Shown piece by piece: positions 30,434-42,400 of a stretch of 64,000 bases of DNA. Below the pieces are notes generated by a model. That model ran no database searches, was not told where the DNA came from, and saw only the letters and a list, made by a program, of their open reading frames with translations. A program made the translations under genes and the position numbers. The stretch is from the NCBI RefSeq assembly GCF_035046485.1, contig NC_085136.1, forward strand, positions 325,590,175 through 325,654,174, written 5' to 3'. Positions within the stretch are counted from its first letter, which is position 1; each line of letters begins with the position of its first letter. Origin of the DNA: Aedes albopictus (taxonomy: Eukaryota; Arthropoda; Insecta; Diptera; Culicidae).

Positions 30434-33400
30434 CTGCAGGATGCAAAAGAAAAAAGGGAAGACATTCAATATTTTCTGTTAACTGATTTTCGCTCCATTT
30501 TTTTTTATTTACAGTAGGTATATGTTGGTTTATGATGTAAAAGGTTTTCAGCCCGAGGCTGGTTCACCTTTCGAATGATGTAGGAGGAACGTACCAATTT
30601 TCCTGAGATTTAAACGGAAAATCAATCACTTGGTGCCGACCGGGAAATGAACGACAGCACACTCCGCATTTAAAAGAATATTTAGTTCGCGGGCTCTGAT
30701 TTTAACCAATGTCTACCTCATGCTTCCAATGACAAAAAGCGCCAGTTAACCTGGTACTAGAATCAGCATAGTTCTGATTTCGGCTAGATTGAGGATGTGC
30801 GTCCGAAGGTAGAAACGATTGTTCTGGCACCTATTTAGCGACTGAATACATATGAAAGATTGAGAACTGATATTATCGTCGCACCACCAAATCGAAGTCG
30901 TCGCTAGAAGCACATGCGAAGTTGCAGCTGCGAAGTAAATTTGAATCTATTTTTTCTGTTGCGCATCATTAAGCTAATTAAGAGCAACAATATGCACTAA
31001 TCCAAATTGAGTTGCGACATTTCTAAGTAGGTTAAAAATCAATTTTCGCATGTTCGGTCACTTCGTATTTCGACCAAAAGCATAATATTACTTCTCTACA
31101 CTCGTACACAAGAATCCGCATAGAAATTTACCGTATGCAATACTGTTCAAACCATATTATAACCAATGTTTCTGTTGTTACCTATTTGTATTACGAGAAA
31201 AAAAAACAATTTCTATTATTGTGACATCAACAAATCAGTAACAAATTTTGATAACGACGTATAATCAATGCTACACCATTGATTATACGTCGTTTTCAAA
31301 ATTTGTTACTGAAATAATGTATGTTTATTGTTGAAAACGGTCCAAAAACGGTCCCACTGTGAAAAGACTGTACGAAACATCAGTGCAACCATAACTATTG
31401 ATGTTCGCTCTTGACTTCGGCCAACCAGAAAAAAAAAACGACAGCCATGTTTATTTAGTGAAAAATGCTTGCTGGAAAATATTTGTTCGTCGCTTCAAAG
31501 CTTTTTCTGCTGATTATATATAAGTTAGTAATGAAGTTCCAGTCATCACAGATCGGGACACTGATGATACATTACTTAAAGGTAAGTGTCAAGTAATTTT
31601 GTACTAATAAAGGAAAAGAAATGAATAATAAACTGCGGTTCAATTTCCAGCCTACCAACCAGACCAGCCGGAGGAGTATCACTGCCGCCAGTTTGGAAAG
31701 GACAGATCACCTCTAAAAAGAATATTCCCCGAGCGAATCGTCCGTACAACTGATCCGACGAGGTCTATCAACATTATTTGTGTTCTACCGCAGCTTCCAG
31801 GTGCCTGGGATTTCGAAAGTGTCTATTGATGCCGCAGAAATTTATGAAATTATTGTTAAAAAAAGTGTTAATTGTCAGTGTTTGTGCCATCAAAACCCGA
31901 ATAAAATGATCCCAACATAATTGTTTTAATTTACAAATCTTTTATAAATAAATAAAAACGAGTATTCTTGAAACCACACCACGCAAGGTTTCCTATGTAG
32001 TAAAACTGTTCACCAACCATAGTCTCAACTTTCCAGCCATGCATTTTTCAACCACATTCAATATGGTTACGTTACGGTCGACGATCAAAATATGTATGGA
32101 AAAAAAATGAATTTCGAAACGGTAAACATTCTTAACGACCCATTGTTAGTATGGTTGATTTATCAAAAACATCACTCATTATTGTCAAAACATTAATGAG
32201 CAGTGGTTGGCTTATGGTTCAGTGTACCATTTTGATTATGGTTCAGGGTGGACCACAAACCATACTGTGTGCTGTTTTGGTATGGTTTCTAGTTATGCGG
32301 GGCGGCTGCAAGACGCTGACAGGAAGGCCTCGACTGTGGCGAGGAGATTGAGACCTTCCATAACGCCTGGTTTACATGGAGCAAGTGACTTGATTCAAGT
32401 CAATGGAAATTGTCCAATTGAATGCGAATTGAACGTGTAAAAACCACCATTCATCTCAGTTGAGCAACTGACTTGACTTGAACGAAAGGTGAACATGTTC
32501 AACTTTTTTGTTCAAGTCAAACGAAATCATCTCACTTGGCCCGCCTGAATACGCGATTCATGTGAGTTGAATTCAAGTCATCTGTCAAATGAGCTGAATT
32601 CAATTCAGTTTGCTTACGCACCGCACGAGTTGAACAATGTAAACACTTGCTTCAATTGAGATGCATTCAAGAGCATGCAAGTGGACACCCAAGTCATTTG
32701 CTCAGTCTAAACACGACGTCATTCCATTGGATTGAACATGTTTGAGAAGTTTGCAACTCACATGCTCGTTTCAATTGATTACCGGCAGGGAGTGCGTTCA
32801 ATGTTGCTCAACAGGAGTAAAATCATTTTATGTTGTATGGCGAAAAGCATCTAAACACGAATTTCTCGAAATGAAAAGCTTTTACCGAAAAAATATTTGG
32901 TGGGCATCAAACCGGTCATCATTGTGCACACACTAAGATTCTAATTTTCCAGCTCAGTATTTTTTTCGCTGAGTTCTGCATTTTTTTTTATCTTTTTACT
33001 GAGTTTTCAACAGCAGATTTAACTCGGTACACTCGGTAATCAATATTTACCGTTCATCAGTAACGATATTTACCGTTCATCTGTAATTTTTGACAGTTCA
33101 ATTGCAGAGCTCGTTAACTCATTTACAGAGTATTCAGCAAAAGGGATAACCGAGCGTATCGAGTTAAATCTGCTGTTGAGAACTCAGTAAAAAGATGGGG
33201 AAAATATCGAGCTGATCTTAGTGTGCACAACCGCTACCAAATATTTTTCGAATAATGTATTTCACTTTGAGAAATACGCCATTAGGTGCTATTCGCCATA
33301 CAATATTTTTACGATTTACTTTTAGCGATCTTTCGCGCATAGAAGCTAGCGCCACATTGGTCGATGCGGAGAGTAGGAAAACAGTCAATGCATTTAATTC

Positions 33401-36400
33401 ATTGAATAGTCTAAACCAGGCATAAGATCAGAGATGGAAAATGATGAAGATTGCAGCTGAGCAGACACAAACCAAAACAAACATACTCGCGAACAACAGG
33501 GGCCCGAGAATACTCGCACTTCTTTATTCGTGAGTAAACGAAGCTGGCAAGCACTCGCATGTGATTCGCGAAGATTCGCTGAGTTTTTTTGCATTTTGAC
33601 GAAAAACGCATTTTAACGACTGGCAGTGCTGCTTTTCAGGAACAATGAAGCATAAAGCATTAGTTTATGTTGGATAATCACTAGATTTGCTGTTATTGCC
33701 CGTTGTGAAGATTTATAGATTCCGACGCAAATAAATGATTAGGCTCATTTTCAGCGTAGGTGCGTTATAAATGTTTGTTTACAATGCAAAGCTATCACCT
33801 AATGTGTACCTAACAACACAGCGTAAAATATTCACCAGGACGCGGTCTGGTTTTATATCTGTGGGCCCACGCAAGAAAAATCCACGCAACTAATTTTCGC
33901 GCAGGAGTCTAAACAGGTGGAATCTCCGCAATATAACCCCAATAAAATGCACTTCCCTCACCTCCACTATTTCTTCACGAATAAAAACTCATGAGTGTTT
34001 CTGTTTTTGTTTAGCTTCTTACTCACGAAGCAGACGGGTGCGAGTAAACTCACACACTGTTTACTCTAGAAATCGTGAGTAAACCTTATGTTGGCTTTAC
34101 ATTAGTCTATGGCTTTACACTCGCGAATTGCTTCATGATGAGAGTAATTCCACCACTGCATAAGACTTGTGGGCGTGCATCTTGGGCAAAACCACTGCTG
34201 AAGATGCTGGCTTGACACTGTAAGTATGTTGCGGTCGTTTTTAATCATTACGGGACATATTGATGTACCGTCTTACCCCGTTGGTTCGACACGTTTTAAT
34301 ACGACACTTTTTAATTCGTACCCCGCTTATTCGACAAGTGTCGAATTAAAAAGTGTTCAAATGTCACAGCGATGTACACTGTAAATGCAAAACAGTTTGA
34401 TATTGCGCTTATACTCGCACCCGCAGCAGCTCCTCTTGCGGCCGCTAATTCCGGAAGTTCTGGGTTGGTGCTATTCGACACCCAAACCGCATGCCCAGTA
34501 AACCACGTATCGTAAAACAATATTAATTCAAAATCGTATTTTATTCTGTTAGGAATAGAATTCGCAGGAAATGATAAGTGTTGCAGCAATAATGTCGAAA
34601 AAATGTGTATATTAATCAGTATTGCGACGTCACTGTTATGATGTAGACAATACAAGCACCATAAAGTGCAATCTAAAATCGTTGGAAGTTGTATATCTGA
34701 CAGATTTTCATATTCAACATCAGGTCTGTAAAGCATGAAATGAAGTCGCAAAGACTTAGAGAAAATTGCGACCAAGTATCTGTATCAGTGTCATTAGTGA
34801 AAAACAAGCCATTAGTAAATAATATGATACGAGCAAGCTTTGAGTTTAAGTTGGTCAAATTTCATTATCTCTTCAAGTAAGATGAGTTGGTACTGAGGTA
34901 CGGTATTGGATCTGGATCCCGAAGTTCTGTGCTCAGAGCTAGATACTAACATTCCAACTTTTTTTTACTCTTCATCGGTAATATGGGACATCGTATTACT
35001 TGTCATTGAAAATCTTTTTTATTTTTCCGACGACACTTTGGGTCATCGTATTGCTGTTCAAAGGAAGTCGAGAAAAGTCGTCAGAAGTGTATATGTGGCC
35101 TCCACTTTGGTACGTACAGTGTATCAAACAATTGTCCGTACAGCAAATTTTTGGTCAAAATAATTTTTCATTCATATGTTTATAACTTTTTTATACGTCA
35201 ATTAAAAACGCTGAAACTTTGACCAATCATAAACCATATATTGAAGCTCCATTGGTAAAATTTTGAGTGAGATCGAATAAGTTTTCTGAAAGTTATAGAA
35301 CTTTCAGTAAAACTTATAAGATTTTTGAACACATTTTTAAAACATTATATCTCAATATGTACTCGATGAAACTTTTTTAATCTTTTTTGTGTTACAGCTT
35401 ATACCTAAGGCTTTCACATGCAGCTTCGTTTGAGGTTTTATATTCACTACAAAAAATATGAAAAATCTGTATATGTTGAGAGTATTATTTGGAAATTTAT
35501 CATATTTTGATCAATAAAAGTGCCAAGTGTTTTCAACTTTTTTTACCTCTCTTAATGTAATATTTTTATACAGGACCTACTAAACTACATATGAAAAGCA
35601 GGTCCTATGCATTTTTCGTTCAGTTAATGCACTTTTATTGGTGGAAAACGTTTGGCAGATTATATGTGCAAAATATGGTATTTTTTTAAATATCGTCAAC
35701 TACATAAGCACATTTTTCATATTTTTTATAGTGAATATAAAACCTCAAACGTAGCTGCATATGAAAGCCTTAGGTTTAAGCTGTAACACAAAAAAAATTG
35801 AAAAAGTTTCTTCGAGTACATATTGAGATATAATGTATTAAAAATGTGTTTGAAAATGTTATAAGTTTTACTAAAAGTTCAATAACTTTCACAAAACTTA
35901 TTCGATCTCGCTCAAAATTTCACCAATGGAGCATTAATATATGATTCATGATTGGTCAAAATTTCAGCGTTTTTGATTGGCGCCCGAATAGAAAATTATC
36001 GTTCATGGTATCATACATATTATAAGATGTTCATTTGTAGTATAATAACGATATACATAATGATATATTTATGATTGAATGATTAAAGTCTTCGAAATGA
36101 GATCATTCAAAACTTTTCAGCTATCATACTTTTAATGATAATGATTCCTTCTATGATTAATAAATAATTTTTAATAATCTGTTTTCAATGAACTCGATGG
36201 TCGCAATCAATTATTAATGCTTTTCTATTGCACTTAGATCGCAGGATCATAATCAAAACGTAAATATTGTAGCTTGTGAGAACGTACCTTGTGATCCAAG
36301 ATCTAATCCGGCAGTGCTTGGCCAAAATATTTCAAATAAACATCAACATGGTAGCGTCTTACCGCGATTTTGTGAAGAATATGTGAATATCCCATGCCGT

Positions 36401-39400
36401 AGACGGTATATTATGGTATATGCATTCCGGTGTGCACTCTCCGTCTTTCCGTGTCGTTAAATTAAGTCCAGCATCGATTCCAATGTCAAAGCTCGGGTCC
36501 AAGTTTGGTCGATCCGTTGAGAAGAATACTGTTTTCATTCCCCCAAATTTTCCTTTTTCCTCCTGAAGATTCTTTCGATTCTTCCCCGACACTAGCTGCT
36601 TCTCGCCTTTCCAACGTTACTGGGTTTCAATCAACCGCGAGCACTGATTCTATTTGGTGTAGTGCGTCAGCATCACACGTGAAGCTATAAGAACAGCTTG
36701 AACACGGAAATCTAACGGTTCGATTCCCGATTTTCTAAATAAAAAACGCCGTGGAAGTAAACAATGATACGCGTTATCGTAGCTAAAGTGTCCAGTGCCC
36801 GCAGGGGTGTACGTCTACTTTTTTTTTTGGTCGGTAAAACAGATTGGTGAAATATTTCCGTTTTGTTTTTATTATTCATAGTATCATAAAGATGATGATA
36901 AAGTAATTGTAGCATGTATGATTTTGCAAAAATTTTGTTCCAGAAAACTAGCATTTTTGAATGGTAACGATACTTAACAACCCATTCGGTCTATCATTCA
37001 AACTTCGAATATCATATGTGCTATCATTAATATGATTTATGGTATCATCAGTGTACGATCCATTCTACGATTACATGTATAATCAGAAAATGATAACCTG
37101 TATTGATATTGTATGATACCGTTTTATTCGGGCGTACAAAAAAGTTATAAAGATTTGAATGAAAAATTATTCCGACAAAAAATTTGCTGTACGGACAATT
37201 GTTTGATACACTGTATATAGCCGTTTCATGCATTTTAAACGAGTATGTTGGTTCTTATAAGGATATGTATAACAAAAATTATACAGACCAAAATGTTTAC
37301 TGGTTGGAGACCAACTGAAATAAACTGAGGATGGCAACAATCGTAGAAAGAATGAGCTTTTCATTCGCACCACCGCAAAATCTGTTGAAATTATGTTTCA
37401 CAACAAATCCGGAAATCAAAACAAAAACAAAAATAGAGTTGCCAAATTTCAATGAGCATGGTAGTGTAGGGTGACCAGTTTGTCGAATTAAAAGTTTACC
37501 CCGGTTATTCAACAACGGTCGATGTCGTATTAACGGGGTAATACGGTACTGGATTCATAATCAGTGCGCGAAGTGCCAAAAGTCATGCGAGTTACCGGAC
37601 AGACAGGATGTTCATCCGAAATGTACTTGCCAGCGAGGATGGGTTAGAACAAGAAACCCCCCTCCACGCTCATACTTGTTGTGACCAGATGCATGCGAGA
37701 AAATTTCCGATTCCTTTAAAAGCGTTCTAAAACCTCGTTACGAGGTCTTCTACGAGTAGCTCTTCTGATATCTCTAATAAAAAAAATATTCAGTTTGATA
37801 CTGACTAGCAACAAACATGGTTGTTTTTATTATTCGGTTTCAGAAGTTCTTATGCACTCATAGCTTTGTACTTTACAATACAGTTTTACTACAGTGTGAT
37901 TTCTAGCTTTTAAAAATTTAGGATTTATAAGTGGATCATGGATGGAGTAGCTGCGAAGATTTAAATCATTTTATGACTAAATAAATAAGTGAACTCGAAC
38001 ATTCAGCAGGCAGTTTTTAGCATGTCTCAGATGCCAGTCTTCATATCTATATTTTTGATCCTGCATACTTGATTTAGCATGCCGAATCTCGGTTTTGAAT
38101 GCCGAGATTTGCAGAGCCGAGTAGTCAGCTAAATGTTTTCATGAGATCTCAGCTTATAAATGCCGAGAATCAGTAAAACGCGCCTTGTTGCCAAGCAACC
38201 TACCTATCTTGACAGCTGAGTCTCGGTTTAAATTCAGAAACTGAGATTTTCACAGCCGAGCTCGGGAAATAAAACTGAATTTGTGAACTACTGTTTGGAT
38301 CAGATGTTTTTTTGTTCGCCATATCATTGACAATTAAACACCCCATGTACTAAACATTAACATACCAGTCACGCATGATGAGATGGGAAAAAGATATAAT
38401 TCTTTTCTTCAGTTTACTATGAAGTTCTATGCGAGGAAGAGCTCGACTGTGACGAGATGATTAAGAACTTCCATAAGGGTTGCAGGGGTTATCAGATTTG
38501 AATACGGATTCGATGCTCCTGAGTCTGTCTCTGCTGCGTTCTGTCGGGTGCCAATCCAGCGCTTGCTTGCAAGCTCATGGGGAAGTGATCAAACTGATGC
38601 TTAAAGAGCAATTATCCATAGACAGAAATCTACGGTTTCTTTTTAGGGCCTACCAAAACCATTCGTAACAAACAAATAAGTAAAAAACACCATTCGGCAT
38701 CAGCTAGAGTATAACGTCCACCTATTTCCAGTAGTCCACATTCTGAATTCAGATTGCCGGGAAATCAGCATTTTTTTTCATTCTTTTGTCTGGATTTGCA
38801 CAGCCAAAAAGTCAACAAACAATTATTTTGCTGAGGTCTCAGCATCTTTGACAGTTCAGTTTCGGAAAACGTTTTGCTGGGAGTCAGCTAGCGAACATCG
38901 CATTTTGCTGGGGTATCAGTTAATACTTTTATGCAATTCAGTACCATACAGGTATCATAATTTACAATTTATATAACTTATTTTGGTATCATAATGGCCA
39001 ATTTTTTCGAACTGGCTCATTATGCAACTGAAATTAGTTGCATAATGAAAAATAGTTGTATAATGTTCATAATGCAACTCATTTGAGTTGCATTATGAAC
39101 ATTATGGAACCCAAATGGGTTGCATTATGAAAAAATCATTGCATAAAATTTTGTATGGAACTCGTTGCAAAACTCGATATTTTCAGCACTCTTCGTATTT
39201 ATCCAACTCGGCAAGCCTTGTTGGATAAATGTACGACTCGTGCTGAAAAAATCAACTTTTTGCAACTCGTTACATAAATAACTATTACTGAACACACGGC
39301 TGTGCGCGTTTTGCCATGCCCACAAATCTGCACGAAAAAAAAATATCAGTTTAGTTCGAATCAGCAGACATGTTCGGTCGTCCAGCGCAATACGTCCGAC

Positions 39401-42400
39401 TAGGTTTCACGCATGGATTTGAAGAAAAATCGAATTTCGCGTGTAGGCAGCGTGTATCCTATAACTATAAATTTGATAAGAGATGTTGGTAGACCGCCTT
39501 TACAATACGAGAATTGGCTTCTTTAGCGTTGTTGAGATGATTCCATTTTCTGAATCTGCCTGCCAAACTGAGCCGAAACCCAAATTTTCATGAGTTTTGA
39601 TGCTCGGGAACCTATTTAAAAATCAATTTGAAGTTTGTATGGGAGTCGAATTAGTCCTCGTCGCATTTATTGCTGAGGGAAGCTGTCAAGCAGTAGCCTA
39701 GCCGTCAAAGGTGATTTAAAAAAATCCTTTCGAAATTGATTTTAGGTACCAAAGACGCAAAAAAAAGGTGCTCTTTCGTATAAAATATAGTTTATTGCAT
39801 TGCTAACTGGACTGCGACAGAGTGCGAAATCTTAAATAAAAGTGCGATATTGCATCAAATCGTTCCGCTGTCTTCACCGCACTTATTCATCATGAGCTAA
39901 TGAATACTGCCTATGATCGCATATCAGTTCCATATTTGCTGGGTTTCCTATTCGCGGTGAAGACACCGAAACGATCTGACAGCAAATCGCACTTTTATTT
40001 GAGATTCCGCACTTCATCGTCGCATTTTTAACTACACAATGCGCAAAAGTTGTATGTAATAACTAACAGGCTACCATTAACAGGCCTGGTAGCGAGTCAC
40101 TTTTTAGTGATTTGGTCACTATTTTTGAGTCGGTTACTAAAAAGTCACTATTTGCATGAAAAAGTCACTAAAGTCACTTAAAAAAAAAAACAAAAACAAA
40201 AAAAAAGTAAATTGGTCACTAAAATAGTGACTTTTCGTTAATCTGACTACATTGAAAAACATTTATTGTCAAAATTAATGGACAAATTTTCCTCAGAAAC
40301 CTTATCCTTAAAAAAAATTCGGCTGCGCCGCTTATTACACTATTATTGTTCTTGTCTTTATTAACCTTCATCACGTTGGAAGCAGCTCGCTGACGTAGTA
40401 TACGGTTTGGATCGAAAATTACCTAAAGGAGGGTTAATGCGAACTATAGCTACAGTTTTCTCGTATTCCGAAGAAGTAAAAATGAATGTGTGGCTATGAT
40501 CATAGATGAATTTCTGAAATATTATACTTTTTCAATAATAACATTGCAATATTCCTTAAGTATTTTCATTTAAAATTACAGTTTAATTTTATCACCCTAT
40601 ATCTTCGCATTTTTTCAAACTGTTAAGAATTAGATGTTTGGATGGAGTTCAGCGGATCGGAATACGATAACACATACCCAGCTTTACTTCCTATTCAACA
40701 TCATATGCGATCGTGTGTTGATTGGGCAGTGCATTGTATTCCCCTGTTTCAGTTAATCTGGGATAAATCGGAAATTTACAGCTCAAGAACTTTTATAGTA
40801 GATAAAGAAAAGATTCTTTTTTCAGTAGATTGCAGAACTATTTATGTTACAAATGCGAGATGAATTTCTGATGAAACTATTGGAGGTAGTAGTGACATCA
40901 TTTGATCATCATTTTTTTACTGAAATCCGGAAAAGTTTATAATGAAGTTTATTTACTTCTGATGAAAATATTCATAATTCTTCAAATATTTTTTTCATGA
41001 ATCTTTCATTCATCTCTGGAGCTTTTCTTGAAATCTAATTTTATCAAAATGTCATCCAATATGCGATAGTGAGATTCAACAAGAAATCTGCCAAAGTTTC
41101 TTTCGCAAAATTGTTGAGCAAATTCTGTGATGTTCTGTGATTATTTTCATAAAATATAGATCAGTTTTTCAACTGCGTCTTCGAGAAATCGATTAAACAG
41201 TTTTTTTTTTCAGAAATCCAGTTTCTGGGAAAGTCCAGAAGTGGAAAAAATCAGATTTTGGGAATCTTGTACAAACAAAGAATTATGAAAACAAATATTT
41301 CTTAGAAACAGAAATACTAAACAGATTGCAATGAAACATTTTTGTAATGTATGTAGGAATATTGTATGAAAGTTTCATTTGATTTGGTCAAACCTTCAGA
41401 AAGTTGGGGTCGTATTTTTGTCTCGGGAATCTATATTTTTTGTATTTGTTCTTCGAAGAAAATGAAATTTATGCAATTCAGTATCATAATTTATATTTTA
41501 TCTAATTCGTTTTAGTATCATAATGGCCAATTTTTTCCGAACTGGTTCATTATGCAACTGAAATGAGTTGCATAATGAAAAATAGTTGTATAATGTTCAT
41601 AATGCAACTCATTTGAGTTGCATTATGAACATTATGCAACTCAAATGAGTTGTATTATGAAAACAAACATTGCATAAAATCTTGTATAGAACTCGTTGCA
41701 AAACTCGATTTTTTCAGCACTATTCGTATTTATCCAACTCGGCAAGCCTCGTTGGATAAATGTACGACTCGTGCTGAAAAAATCAACTTTTTGCAACTCG
41801 TTACATAAATAACTATTTCGTACTGGTAGGCAATGGCACAATATTTATTGTAAGAACGTGTGCGTTAGAATTCGTCCACAGTAAAATAAAATTAACAACA
41901 GATTCACCCAGGTGTGCGCTTTAAATTGTGCCAATTACATGATATTTCGATGAAAAATAAAATTCCTTGAAAATAACAGGGGTTTCGAAGTTTCGGTCGC
42001 TCGGCTAGTATTCATCCAAGCAAGTTTTCGATCACCTGGCAATCATTTGACTCATTTATCCATAGCTCAGTTCAGAAGCCTGATATTTAAATGAGGTGTT
42101 CGGCAAACTTGTAGATAAGTGTTTTTCCTACAATTATCACCAAGGACTAACTCTCATATACACGGCGTGAGAGTGCTAGTAACACCTACTCATACTAACA
42201 CTTTTACGTCGTAAATATAAGAGTAAGGATATGGCGTCCTTGGTGATAATTGAAGGAAAACACTTATCTACAAGTTTGCCGAACACCTCATTTCAATATT
42301 AGGCTTCTGAACTGAGATATAGACAAATGAGTCAAATGATTGCCAGGTGATCGAAAACATCCTTGCATATTATATTAATCAGTAGTATTACATCATCAAA

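Larger units (their letters stand above)
31115..32301. mobile_element. Pack-type candidate P1 with CCGCATA termini
   Basis: 1187 bp from TCCGCATAGAAATTTACCG to ...TATGCGGG. The left end closely matches that of P3 (42725). Subterminal ACCATA/TATGGT motifs repeat near both ends. It encloses a 76-bp hairpin and a two-exon gene-like fragment with a poly(A) signal. No transposase. Target duplication not resolved. Confidence 0.55.
34265..37549. mobile_element. 3.3-kb giant fold-back with nested P2 insertion
   Basis: Outer ends GTACCGTCTTACCCCGTT and (rc) GTACCGTATTACCCCGTT. An inner palindrome is centred near 35590: 35101-35580 pairs with 35600-35980 and, after P2, 37133-37222, sharing TGTATCAAACAATTGTCCGT and GCTGTAACACAAAAAA. 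No transposase frame. Confidence 0.7.

Noticed and set aside
29668..30486. Plus-strand frames opposite UBLCP1 exon 2
   Set aside because: Antisense to a highly conserved phosphatase exon.
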